This document shows, piece after piece, positions 37,164 through 44,968 of a stretch of 64,000 nucleotides of DNA (position 1 is the first letter of the stretch; each line of letters starts with the position of its first letter). Source of the DNA: Vibrio tubiashii ATCC 19109 (GTDB lineage: Bacteria > Pseudomonadota > Gammaproteobacteria > Enterobacterales > Vibrionaceae); contig NZ_CP009356.1 of the NCBI RefSeq assembly GCF_000772105.1, forward strand, positions 62,001 through 126,000. The letters are read 5' to 3'. A program made the translations under genes and the position numbers. The notes beneath the pieces are model-generated. The model ran no database searches. It saw nothing but the letters and a program-made list of their open reading frames with translations, and was not told where the DNA came from.

Positions 37164-37191
37164 ATTTAACATAATGCACGTAATACGCACT
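37164..37191 (-). other. dif: dif-like XerC/XerD recombination site
   Basis: Read on the minus strand: XerC arm AGTGCGTATTA, centre CGTGCA, XerD arm TTATGTTAAAT. The XerD arm is identical to the E. coli and Vibrio consensus. From memory the whole site differs from V. cholerae dif2 at about three of 28 positions. Either this is the chromosome's dimer-resolution site or it is the left end of an element integrated by Xer recombination; the phage-type gene 23 bases to the right favours an element end. Confidence 0.75.
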
Positions 37192-37213
37192 AATAGTGTA
37201 ATCCCAGTTTAAA

Positions 37214-37645
37214 ATGTCCTCTATGCTCACAACCAACTTCCGTCAGCTGGTTCACCAACAATTTATGGATCTTCACCAAGCCGCCGCGTTTTTTCACGTG
37301 CAACCCGTCGCTGTCAAATGTTGGATTTTAGGCCATACGCCGGTTAATCCACTCGCTGAGAAATTGCTGAACATTAAAGCCCGTGGTTATCTGCCGCTCG
37401 ATATCCGCTGGGACGGCTTTCGCGTCCATGAAGAGCGTGCCACGCTGATTACGCCCGATCGGCGCGAGTTTAACCCCAAAGAGCTCGAAAACTTTGCCTA
37501 CTGGCGCGATGAACATCGTCAGTTGGTCAAATTGTATGGCCGACTGCACGATCCTTGTCCGACGCCAGCGGTGCCCAATCTGCCGCCTTTTCGTGGTGGC
37601 CGCCGTGTCGAACCGATCCCCTGGGTACCGAGTAAATTCAAATGA
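37214..37645 (+). CDS. Phage-type regulatory protein (DUF3653-like)
   Basis: A 143-aa protein whose N-terminal half looks like a helix-turn-helix (LHQAAAFFHVQPVAVKCWI) followed by NPLAEKLLNIKARGYLPLD. I associate this pattern with a small phage protein family (DUF3653) common in Vibrio filamentous phages; the name is from memory. The divergence from neighbours and adjacency to the dif-like site suggest a control protein of an Xer-integrated element. Confidence 0.6.
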   Translation: MSSMLTTNFRQLVHQQFMDLHQAAAFFHVQPVAVKCWILGHTPVNPLAEKLLNIKARGYLPLDIRWDGFRVHEERATLITPDRREFNPKELENFAYWRDEHRQLVKLYGRLHDPCPTPAVPNLPPFRGGRRVEPIPWVPSKFK

Positions 37646-37671
37646 CCTCGGCACCTGACACTCTAGACGCA

Positions 37672-37696
37672 CACGCCGGACATTAGGTCCGGCGTG
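37672..37696. terminator. Shared terminator hairpin between convergent phage-type genes
   Basis: CACGCCGGAC-ATTAG-GTCCGGCGTG is a perfect 10-bp stem. The stop codon of the 55-aa minus-strand gene lies in its loop. T-tracts are weak. Confidence 0.55.
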
Positions 37697-37850
37697 GTTG
37701 CGTGGGTTCGATTGTGCTGGGTGGTGGCAGTTCGTCATCGATGGGAATTTTGTAGCGTTCGTCCTGCAGCAACACCGCGGCGGTCTTGAGCAGCACTTGT
37801 TTGACTTGGCCTTGCGATGGTCGCAGCCGTACGCGTCTTCGATTTAACAT
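37683..37850 (-). CDS. Small basic protein, 55 aa
   Basis: The ATG at 37850 follows GAGGAGAACGTT. The protein starts very basic (MLNRRRVRLRPSQGQVKQV) and ends acidic/proline-rich (DDELPPPSTIEPTQP). It follows the 191-aa gene by 14 bases, so they form an operon. No family recognised. Confidence 0.55.
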   Translation of the reverse strand: MLNRRRVRLRPSQGQVKQVLLKTAAVLLQDERYKIPIDDELPPPSTIEPTQPRRT

Positions 37851-37864
37851 AACGTTCTCCTCGG

Positions 37865-38440
37865 TTAATCCGCTAACAAATCCAACTCTTCATCGAGCAA
37901 CATTTCAAACAGCACGTCTTGCTGACGTTCAAACAAACTGTCAAAGGTGGCAAACATCACCGGCACCTCATGCCAGCTGTCTAAGACTTTGTATCCGTAC
38001 AAGCCATAATGCGACAGAAACGCTTTCGGTGGATCGACAAGGTACACGCCGACACTGTTGGGATACGTCGACAGAAAATACAGCGCAATATAGGTGATCA
38101 CCGACATCAAGCGCTCGGTCATGGCCTGAGCAGCACGCCCATCCAAGGGTTCAAGGAGCAGCGTATGCTGTCTCCCTACCCGACTGTCGTACACACCGAC
38201 TAACAGCCCGGGTCGAGGTTGCTTGAAGCGCTGCACGCCGATATGAAAGGCCCGGCCGGAGAAGCACGATAAATGGTAGTGATTGAGCCAGTCCAAGACC
38301 GGACTCTCTTCGCAAGCCAGCGCGCGGTAACTCTGCTCACTGAGTGACGAGACTTTCAACTCGAGGTTCGTTTGATTGATGACATCTTGCAGAAACTGCA
38401 CATCAATCGACTGACGTTGGATGGGCGTAGTGTTGTTCAT
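37865..38440 (-). CDS. Phage-type hypothetical protein, 191 aa
   Basis: A soluble alpha/beta protein. The segment VGVYLVDPPKAFLSHYGLYGYKVL slightly recalls the acceptor end of GNAT acetyltransferases, but the rest shows no clear acetyl-CoA loop, so this is only a hint. GC content and codon use resemble the 47.4-48.9 kb genes more than the cassettes between. Confidence 0.55.
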   Translation of the reverse strand: MNNTTPIQRQSIDVQFLQDVINQTNLELKVSSLSEQSYRALACEESPVLDWLNHYHLSCFSGRAFHIGVQRFKQPRPGLLVGVYDSRVGRQHTLLLEPLDGRAAQAMTERLMSVITYIALYFLSTYPNSVGVYLVDPPKAFLSHYGLYGYKVLDSWHEVPVMFATFDSLFERQQDVLFEMLLDEELDLLAD

Positions 38441-38611
38441 TGGGGTCGCGCCTTTTATAAGTGGGTGGTGACGAACAAGGTCGCGAATAAGTTAAGGGCG
38501 TTTTCGAGGCTGGCGCGAGCGTAAACCAGGATTAATTAACTGAAATAATGCACGGCTAAGGGACAAATGATGCGATAACAACCAGATACGAAACGTAATC
38601 AAGCAATGTGA

Positions 38612-38806
38612 TTATTTAGTCGTTGTTTCGGTGGTGTTTGCGGGCTTTTAGGCACTGTGGCTGGCATTATCGCGACCTTTTCCAATGTGTTCGACAGTCA
38701 AGCCATCTTTGCAGGTGTCGCAGTTTCATTGCTGCCGATCCTGTACGCCCTCTTTATTATCTTGTTCATTATCCCTATTTCCCTAAAAAATAACAAAGGC
38801 CGCTAA
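38612..38806 (+). pseudogene. Remnant of a MotA/TolQ/ExbB-like proton-channel gene
   Basis: The frame is open from a TGA at 38609 to a TAA at 38806 with no start codon. It encodes GLLGTVAGIIATFSNVF and ALFIILFIIPISL, two hydrophobic segments with the GLLGTV motif of this family. Only the C-terminal part survives, just left of the cassette array. Confidence 0.4.
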
Positions 38807-38851
38807 TGAGGCCTTACACTACGCAGCACTCATCCGTGATCAACGCTACCA

Positions 38852-38939
38852 CGAAACACCGCCATAGCACCGTAAATACAGAACCCAACGATGGCATAAA
38901 AGTGCCAAGCGTTGCGAATCTGCTTGAATTTATTGTTAT
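38852..38939 (-). repeat. Truncated attC site at the left end of the cassette array
   Basis: The gene-proximal half is intact (ending GTTAT at 38935-38939, with GTGCCAAGCGTTG), but the outer half TAACGCC is missing and merges into unrelated sequence. This marks the decayed distal end of the array. Confidence 0.6.
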
Positions 38940-39289
38940 GTAGCGATGCTCGCTAGGACGCAAACCAAGAATGCAGGCACCCCAGCGATGAGTAGTTTGA
39001 TACAAAAAACAGTGTTTTCTGAGAACCGTTCTTCATCCAACTCATCCGTTACAGTACGGTCAACCATGGAATCTGTAACCGTATCCACTTTGTCGTCAGA
39101 CTGCCCAATTCCACCTAGAGGCGGGTACATGAAAAATAAGGCGGTCGTTCCCCATAAAAGCATTACAATGAAAAATGCGTAGTCCGACACATACTTAAGT
39201 CCAAAGAAGCCTGTAGACATCTCAAGAGCAACAACTATTGCGGCTGCTATTACATTCGCAATCAATACAAATTGAACTAAACCAAGCAT
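38936..39289 (-). CDS. Cassette 1: small membrane protein, 117 aa
   Basis: Three predicted membrane segments: two at the N-terminus (VLIANVIAAAIVVAL, YAFFIVMLLWGTTALFF) and one at the C-terminus (LLIAGVPAFLVCVLASIA), with an acidic loop between. The same layout and the IAG-PAF end motif are found in the neighbouring cassette, so the two are paralogues. Function unknown. GGAG lies before the ATG. Confidence 0.6.
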   Translation of the reverse strand: MLGLVQFVLIANVIAAAIVVALEMSTGFFGLKYVSDYAFFIVMLLWGTTALFFMYPPLGGIGQSDDKVDTVTDSMVDRTVTDELDEERFSENTVFCIKLLIAGVPAFLVCVLASIAT

Positions 39290-39316
39290 TTATACTCCAT
39301 TTCTTAACTAGCTACA

Positions 39317-39437
39317 TAACGCCAAATTAAGGTGTGAACAACGCTAGCCCCCTACCTATAGCATTGTGCCGTATACACTAAACTGGCTTGAAGTGAAAGC
39401 GCCGAACGTTGTGAATCACTCCTAAATTTATTGTTAT
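39317..39437 (-). repeat. attC site, 121 bp
   Basis: Ends in TAACGCC and GTTAT core sites with inner imperfect complementarity (AATTAAGGTGTGAA against GTGAATCACTCCTAAATT), the standard Vibrio attC layout. Confidence 0.85.
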
Positions 39438-39445
39438 GCTCGTAC

Positions 39446-39796
39446 TCAAAGGAATTGAAGAACTAAGCAAGCAATAAACGCTGGAAGACCGGCTATGAAG
39501 AAAACTAAGCCTGTCTGGTAGTTCATTCGATAATGTTCTCGTTCGTCTTTTTCGAAATCATGGCCTTCTACCATTTTGTAGACTTTATCTGTTCGAGGAT
39601 CATCTAACCGAGTCGTCTTACTATGGACACCACCTTCCCACATTAGCTTCGCCAAAACCCATATGATGATGACAACAAAGAAAAGAAAGTCGACCAGCTG
39701 AGTAGTAGCAAAGAATGGAACAAACTGGGCTAGAGCTATAACAACAAGAGCCGCTGAGAGGTTAATTAGAACCACTTTCTTGAATAAATCGAGCAA
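39446..39796 (-). CDS. Cassette 2: small membrane protein, 116 aa (paralogue of cassette 1)
   Basis: Membrane segments VVLINLSAALVVIALAQF, LVDFLFFVVIIIWVLA and VFFIAGLPAFIACLVLQFL frame a charged cytoplasmic loop. The topology and the IAGLPAF end match cassette 1. No known function. Confidence 0.6.
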   Translation of the reverse strand: MLDLFKKVVLINLSAALVVIALAQFVPFFATTQLVDFLFFVVIIIWVLAKLMWEGGVHSKTTRLDDPRTDKVYKMVEGHDFEKDEREHYRMNYQTGLVFFIAGLPAFIACLVLQFL

Positions 39797-39813
39797 ATTT
39801 CGCTCCTAGAGCA

Positions 39814-39935
39814 TAACGCCCTGTTAAGGTGTGAGCAACGCTGCCACTACACCAAATTACGGCGCCCTAAACACAGAACTCAACTAAAAGCTCAAAATGC
39901 CAAGCGTTGGGAATCACTCTTAAATGCTTTGTTAG
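39814..39935 (-). repeat. attC site, 122 bp
   Basis: TAACGCC at one end and GTTAG at the other, with internal palindromic arms as in the other sites. Confidence 0.85.
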
Positions 39936-40656
39936 CTTCTTGGAACTCAGCCGCTACAACAGAAAAGTCATCTACTGGTCCTGTATTTAATATTCTTTTC
40001 TTTAAGCTAGAAGCGAATAAGTTTATATCACTCATTGTTGAATTACTAAACTTAGGATTTTTCTCCCAAAACTTATATGCACCATCTGTCATCAATATTA
40101 ATGAATTACTAGTCGAACTCAACTTGAAGTTACCTTCATTTATATCTAGCTCGACTCTTGGAGAAAGAGAAGACATTAAGACATTACTCCTTCTCATTTT
40201 ACTGACTTGACGCTTAGAGAAAATCCCATTTGAAACCAAATATTCATGTTCCGTTTGGTCGATAGTTTTCTGTATTAAATCGTCATTGTATAACGCATAT
40301 AGCCTACTATCGCCAGTATGTGCGTACCACACTTGATTGTTTCTAACAAAGCACACCGTCAAAGTCGTAGCCATGTTATAAAGCTCATTACTACTTTTAG
40401 ATATACGAATAAACTCTTTTCTTATTTGCGAGAAATACTTTTTAAAGTCAGGTTTATCTTCAATTTTTTTAATTTCGTTTAATTGTGAAATTGCTATCTG
40501 AGATGCTTTTTGTGCTCCAAGAGTTTGTCCAACTCCATCTGCAACAGCGAAAAGGTATCCATCACTGACTTTTTTAGGCATAAGTACCGCATCCGAGTTT
40601 TCTAAATCAACAGATTTAGAAACTGAAAATCCGGAGGATGAGACTAAATTGATCAT
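39892..40656 (-). CDS. Cassette 3a: PP2C-type protein phosphatase
   Basis: A 254-aa PPM/PP2C phosphatase. Metal-binding motifs: FAVADGVGQT, AHTGDSRLYAL and LMTDGAYKFW, plus a C-terminal PVDDFSVVAAEF in place of the usual DN-T. It should remove phosphate from Ser/Thr residues. The gene runs into the attC site. It lies 9 bases downstream of the kinase gene, so both are expressed together and probably oppose each other. Confidence 0.85.
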   Translation of the reverse strand: MINLVSSSGFSVSKSVDLENSDAVLMPKKVSDGYLFAVADGVGQTLGAQKASQIAISQLNEIKKIEDKPDFKKYFSQIRKEFIRISKSSNELYNMATTLTVCFVRNNQVWYAHTGDSRLYALYNDDLIQKTIDQTEHEYLVSNGIFSKRQVSKMRRSNVLMSSLSPRVELDINEGNFKLSSTSNSLILMTDGAYKFWEKNPKFSNSTMSDINLFASSLKKRILNTGPVDDFSVVAAEFQEANKAFKSDSQRLAF

Positions 40657-40665
40657 AATTTTTCC

Positions 40666-41433
40666 TTACAACTTATATCCCGAGTTTTTCCAACACTTTT
40701 CAAACTCTTGTCTAAGTTCAGATATATCCGAAAACCTTGCCACTGCTTTAAGTTTAGTACAGCGAGAAATCACAGCACCGAAAATAGATTTTGAGGTCCG
40801 CTCTTGAAAAGGGAGCCCAACTTCACCGTCAATGATAAACTTCAAAATTACTCCCAATGAATAGATATCAGACTGCTCAGTAGCACGTTTAGCATCCTCA
40901 TAACACTCAGGAGGCATATATTTGATAGTACCCATGACAGCATTTGTAGCCGTAAGTGCTGTTGAGCCTTCATCGGTAAAGCCTGCGACTAAACCAAAAT
41001 CAGAAATTGCATAGCTATAGTGATTGTAGTTAGTCTTGAACCGCAAGATATTTTCTGGTTTCAAATCTCTATGGATTTGCCCAGATGCATGGATATGCTC
41101 GACACCATTTAAAATCATGCGAAAAGCAGAAATTTTCATGTTGTCAGTCACTGTAATACCGTTTTTCGCTTCTTCCCCTAAGTTACACTCAGCCAAAGGC
41201 ATAGTAAACCAAGGTTCTTCACACGCTAGATCCATAGACAAAATTGAAACCACATTCATATGATGCAGTTTTGCTTGGTAATCTACTTCGCGTTTAAATC
41301 GTCGTCTTCGTCTCTCATTTTCATCTGGGTCTTGCGTAACGATCAATTCTTTTTTAGCTACAAGTCCATTCGGAGTACGAACTTCCTTAACAATGCCGTA
41401 AGTTCCACTACCGATAATTTTCTCATTAGCCAT
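40666..41433 (-). CDS. Cassette 3b: eukaryotic-like Ser/Thr protein kinase
   Basis: A 255-aa bare kinase domain with no membrane anchor or sensor. Motifs: glycine loop IGSGTYGIVKEV, Lys in VAKKEL, IHRDLKPENIL with the catalytic Asp, ISDFGLVAGF, GTIKYMPPE and SDIYSLGVIL. All catalytic residues are present. Kinase/phosphatase pairs occur in signalling and in some phage-defence loci. Two genes in one cassette is uncommon. Confidence 0.88.
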   Translation of the reverse strand: MANEKIIGSGTYGIVKEVRTPNGLVAKKELIVTQDPDENERRRRRFKREVDYQAKLHHMNVVSILSMDLACEEPWFTMPLAECNLGEEAKNGITVTDNMKISAFRMILNGVEHIHASGQIHRDLKPENILRFKTNYNHYSYAISDFGLVAGFTDEGSTALTATNAVMGTIKYMPPECYEDAKRATEQSDIYSLGVILKFIIDGEVGLPFQERTSKSIFGAVISRCTKLKAVARFSDISELRQEFEKCWKNSGYKL

Positions 41434-41507
41434 CTACTACCCCTTGAACGCAACGTGAAATTTTAAAAATCAGATAATTATATACTCAGGAAACTAACTT
41501 GAGAAGC

Positions 41508-41631
41508 TAACGCCGCATTAAGGGGTGAACAACGCGACCACCCAACCTAAAACATTGTGCCATAAACACTTTAGCTGAACTTTGGACCAAAACTGCCAAG
41601 CGTTGTGAATCCCTCTTGAATGCTTTGTTAT
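41508..41631 (-). repeat. attC site, 124 bp
   Basis: TAACGCC to GTTAT with GCCAAGCGTTGTGAAT inner arm; same family as neighbours. Confidence 0.85.
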
Positions 41632-41641
41632 ATTCGTATTT

Positions 41642-42523
41642 TTACTTACGTATCAATGATATATCACAGCCGGTATTTTCATCTAGCTTTAATGACGCAT
41701 TAATCAGCTGAGCCAAAGGTGTCTTACTCTTGCTGTAGTGATTCACTTCTACGATCGGGATGTCTTCTTTCTTACTACCAAACTGTAACTTTATCGTTAT
41801 TCGTTTAATACCATATTTAACCCCTTTTACGGGGTAATACCAATGCGAATGATCGGTAACAATATTTAGAACTAAAGTATCGCCATTGATCTTTCTTTCT
41901 TGATCAAAGACGGAATCAGTTGAAGTATGCATACTTTCAATCAAATCTGATAGAGTGACCGGTTCGTGTGAGTCTGAAAAATATGCAATAACTGCGTTAT
42001 TTTTCTTTTTTGCGAGTTGCCTTTCAATATGTGGTTTAACCACACCACTAGGCTTCCCGTCGTTTTCAACGGTAAGAACAAACTCTTTAACTTGGCTATT
42101 TATCCGAATAGCTTGTAACGCAAAACCGTTCAACATTTCTTCAATTCGTTCGTCATTGATACGTTCACAGGTTCTCAATTCAATTCCAAACACTTCAGCT
42201 GTTTTTTGAGCAGGCTTTGTGAAACCTTTCGAAGACACTGCAATAGTCTTCGTTGCACCTATCTTTTTTTGCTTCGTGACTAATTGCTCAAGCCACATAT
42301 CATCCTGCACTTTATTACGATGACGACACTCAACAGTTATCAAAATCGGCACAGAGTTTTCTAGGTATCTAATTGCGGCATCAACTTCGCGCTTTTGACC
42401 CGTAATCAAATCTTCAATATAGTCGGGGCTTGTTACTTCTGCCCCTTTTGGGTGAAGTGCAGTTTCTAACTGAGAAACCGTTTCCTCAAAAAGTTTCCAG
42501 TCTTTTTTATCGATATTTTTCAT
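41642..42523 (-). CDS. Cassette 4: Mrr/PD-(D/E)XK-like nuclease protein
   Basis: About 293 aa. The N-terminal half looks like a restriction-endonuclease fold: VDAAIRYLENSVPILITVECRHR, then DDMWLEQLVTKQKKIGATKTIAVSS with a following AVFGIELRT. The expected E-x-K is E-C-R here, so the catalytic Lys is replaced by Arg. The C-terminal half is unrecognised. ATG 42523 chosen. A type IV restriction or defence role is inferred from fold and setting. Confidence 0.6.
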   Translation of the reverse strand: MKNIDKKDWKLFEETVSQLETALHPKGAEVTSPDYIEDLITGQKREVDAAIRYLENSVPILITVECRHRNKVQDDMWLEQLVTKQKKIGATKTIAVSSKGFTKPAQKTAEVFGIELRTCERINDERIEEMLNGFALQAIRINSQVKEFVLTVENDGKPSGVVKPHIERQLAKKKNNAVIAYFSDSHEPVTLSDLIESMHTSTDSVFDQERKINGDTLVLNIVTDHSHWYYPVKGVKYGIKRITIKLQFGSKKEDIPIVEVNHYSKSKTPLAQLINASLKLDENTGCDISLIRK

Positions 42524-42540
42524 TAAAACCTCGAAGAATA

Positions 42541-42661
42541 TAACGCCCAATTAAGGTGTGAACCACGCTACCACACAACTTAACTAGAACGCCGTAAACA
42601 CAGAACTAAACCCAAACCAAAAGTGCCAAGCGTGGTGAATCACTCTTAAATTGTTTGTTAT
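42541..42661 (-). repeat. attC site, 121 bp
   Basis: TAACGCCCAATTAAGG at one end and TTTGTTAT at the other; internal CACGCT/AGCGTG arms. Confidence 0.9.
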
Positions 42662-43137
42662 GTCTGTACTCTCGACATGATGACGATGTCTATTAGATCA
42701 TCTTCAACAAGCACAGCCTTGCGTTTTGTACCCTCAACTTCAAAACCAAAGGATTTATAAAGTGCCAACGCAGCAACGTTGTTTGCATGCACCTCTAACT
42801 CCAAACGCGTCAAGTTTAGCTGCTCATCACAATACGACAGCAAGTATTCCATTAAGAAACGACCCACTCCCTTTCCTCGGGAAGTTTTGGCGACCGCAAT
42901 ACCAAAAGATGCAGAGTGCTTTAACCTCGGCTTAGGCGTTGAGTTAATAGCCAAATGCCCCAAGAGTTCTCCATCACTTTCAACCGCGACAAAATTAAGC
43001 TGGCTGTCATTGAACATTGAGTCAAACTCTTCCCTTTTGATGTCAGGCAAGTAACGATTGTTGTTCACAACCTCTTTGTCGGTGTAAATATCATACAAAG
43101 CTGGCAAGTCAGCTGAACTCATTTTTCTTATTTTCAT
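42658..43137 (-). CDS. Cassette 5: GNAT acetyltransferase
   Basis: A 159-aa GNAT protein: FGIAVAKTSRGKGVGRFLMEYLL forms the acetyl-CoA loop, and LELEVHANNVAALALYKSFGFEVEGTKRKA the acceptor side. It resembles RimJ/RimL-type and small-molecule acetyltransferases. Substrate unknown; such genes are frequent integron cargo. Confidence 0.88.
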   Translation of the reverse strand: MKIRKMSSADLPALYDIYTDKEVVNNNRYLPDIKREEFDSMFNDSQLNFVAVESDGELLGHLAINSTPKPRLKHSASFGIAVAKTSRGKGVGRFLMEYLLSYCDEQLNLTRLELEVHANNVAALALYKSFGFEVEGTKRKAVLVEDDLIDIVIMSRVQT

Positions 43138-43163
43138 AGAACCTCAAAAACCCGAAAAGGACA

Positions 43164-43263
43164 TAACGCCTAACATAAGTTGCGCCACTTTGAACTTGCA
43201 AAGCACACTGAACCCAAAACCAAAAATGCCGCGTAAAAGGCGTCAACTTGATGTTTTTGTTAG
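43164..43263 (-). repeat. attC site, 100 bp
   Basis: TAACGCC to GTTAG with shorter internal region than neighbours; slightly divergent, suggesting a cassette of different origin. Confidence 0.8.
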
Positions 43264-43265
43264 GT

Positions 43266-44180
43266 TTATACTTCGTAACCAACAGACCTCATTTCTTGTG
43301 TCAGCTCAGTTTTCCAGGATCCATCTTGGTTCATCGACACATATACTACGCCACTTATATCATTTGGCGTTTCAACTTGACCTTTGACAACAGCTGCAAC
43401 TCTTGAACGTGATAATTTCCCGATTAAATAACCATGCTCAAAAACAACATTTTGACGAGCCCTATATGTCCCATTCAGAGCACCTACTTTTGAGCCAAAA
43501 TCACATGGGGTATATAAAACAATACCAAAACCTACATTTGAATAGTGCTCAATTTTTTCAATAATTGTGCGCCCCGAACTCGCCTGCATGTGAAGTATTA
43601 TCGGCTGCAAACCTAGACTTGTTATAAAATCAGCTACTTCCATTTTTGCGATTTCATCATGTCCATGAACTATAAACACCTGTTCATTATTAAATTCGCC
43701 ATGCTTAGTTTCAATAATCTGAGGTTCTGGAGTACTAGCCAACTTTAAATTAGTGGCAGCATCGACTTGTTGGGGGTTTAGGTAACCATGACGAACTAAA
43801 ATATCAAATAAAGGCTCATCTTTTATTGCCCAGTGTGTACGAGAAAGCTCCCAACTACCCAGATCAATATCTACTGCCATTTGGTTTATTGCACCAATTG
43901 GCAACGATGGAAGAATAGGATCGATTTCAAACTCAATTACGACTGTTTTTGAACGTAGGCGAATTGATTTAATGTAACCAATTTTAGATTCAGTTTGCTC
44001 ATTCTCTGTTACAAAAAGAGTAGGAAAACTCTTTAGCTCTTCAACAACACCTTGTTCAAGAAATTTATAGCGTTCACTGATTTCAGTAGCAGTATACTCT
44101 ATAGCAACCCTACTTCGATCGTACTCATAAATACCATGTTCCCAAGCTTCAGGATTGGATGAAATCAAAAGATTAAACAA
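43266..44180 (-). CDS. Cassette 6: TIR-like nucleotide-binding protein
   Basis: A 304-aa protein. Residues ~165-300 form the TIR-like domain: QVFIVHGHDEIAKMEVADFI, IGIVLYTPCDFG-type core (FGIVLYTPCDFGS) and RARQNVVFEHGYLIGKL with the Glu expected for NAD hydrolysis. The ~150-residue N-terminal part is an unrecognised possible sensor. Such domains act as NADase or nucleotide-binding effectors in phage defence. Catalysis is inferred. Confidence 0.75.
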   Translation of the reverse strand: MFNLLISSNPEAWEHGIYEYDRSRVAIEYTATEISERYKFLEQGVVEELKSFPTLFVTENEQTESKIGYIKSIRLRSKTVVIEFEIDPILPSLPIGAINQMAVDIDLGSWELSRTHWAIKDEPLFDILVRHGYLNPQQVDAATNLKLASTPEPQIIETKHGEFNNEQVFIVHGHDEIAKMEVADFITSLGLQPIILHMQASSGRTIIEKIEHYSNVGFGIVLYTPCDFGSKVGALNGTYRARQNVVFEHGYLIGKLSRSRVAAVVKGQVETPNDISGVVYVSMNQDGSWKTELTQEMRSVGYEV

Positions 44181-44206
44181 AGTGCCTCCTTACTTAAATA
44201 TAAACC

Positions 44207-44306
44207 TAACGCCTGCAATAAGGTGTGCCACACTTAACTAGCAAAGCACACCAAACTCTTTACCAAAACCGCCGAGTAAAACGCATCACCTTGATTGCTT
44301 TGTTAT
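44207..44306 (-). repeat. attC site, 100 bp
   Basis: TAACGCCTGCAATAAGG to TTTGTTAT; resembles the 43164 site in length and sequence. Confidence 0.8.
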
Positions 44307-44308
44307 AT

Positions 44309-44968
44309 TTAAACTACAAGTGCACTATCGACAATTTTCACCAATGCATTTGAGACAAATGTATATGGCTTATTTGATCCCAACTCAATATTAATTTCAT
44401 TTAATAACATTGATTTAAGTGTACTATTGGCTTCTTTGTTATATTTATCCACAAGTTCCCTAAGATAATCAATCCTCTCTAAACGCTGCTCAATAAGCTC
44501 AGCTCTATTCAACTTTATAATTTTTTCTGTTAACTCAGCTCTTCTCTCACCAGGTTTAGAGAACACACAAGGACCAGCCGCCACAAAAAAGTCCGATGGA
44601 TTATCTATATAGGGGTTAATAAATGGTATCTGATCATCATAGATATCACTTTTATTCATATTGCAGATTGGACAAGCAAGGCCTAAATTACTCCATTCAA
44701 ATGTAAGAGAAGGATATTTTTTTACCGATTTAGGCTTAATATGTTCAATATGCTCATGGGCTACATGCTTTACTACACTTTCACAATACATACACTTTGC
44801 GGATGATTCAGTCTTTAAAGCATCTTTAACTGTGCAGTCATTATACTTATTTGACAGAGACTTAGGAACTTTCTCTCCTTTTGAAACATACTCCATTAGC
44901 TCCTTTTTCCAAGTATCTGCATTATCTTGGAGTATCTGGGGTTTCTGGGTTTTAGATATTTTTATCAT
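44309..44968 (-). CDS. Cassette 7b: HNH endonuclease, PtuB-like
   Basis: A 219-aa HNH nuclease. Zinc Cys pairs flank the motif: CMYCESVVKHVAHEHIEHI and then LACPICNMNKSD. Together with the upstream ATPase, whose end it overlaps by 17 bases, it matches the Septu defence layout (PtuA ATPase plus PtuB HNH nuclease). Role inferred from architecture. Confidence 0.78.
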   Translation of the reverse strand: MIKISKTQKPQILQDNADTWKKELMEYVSKGEKVPKSLSNKYNDCTVKDALKTESSAKCMYCESVVKHVAHEHIEHIKPKSVKKYPSLTFEWSNLGLACPICNMNKSDIYDDQIPFINPYIDNPSDFFVAAGPCVFSKPGERRAELTEKIIKLNRAELIEQRLERIDYLRELVDKYNKEANSTLKSMLLNEINIELGSNKPYTFVSNALVKIVDSALVV

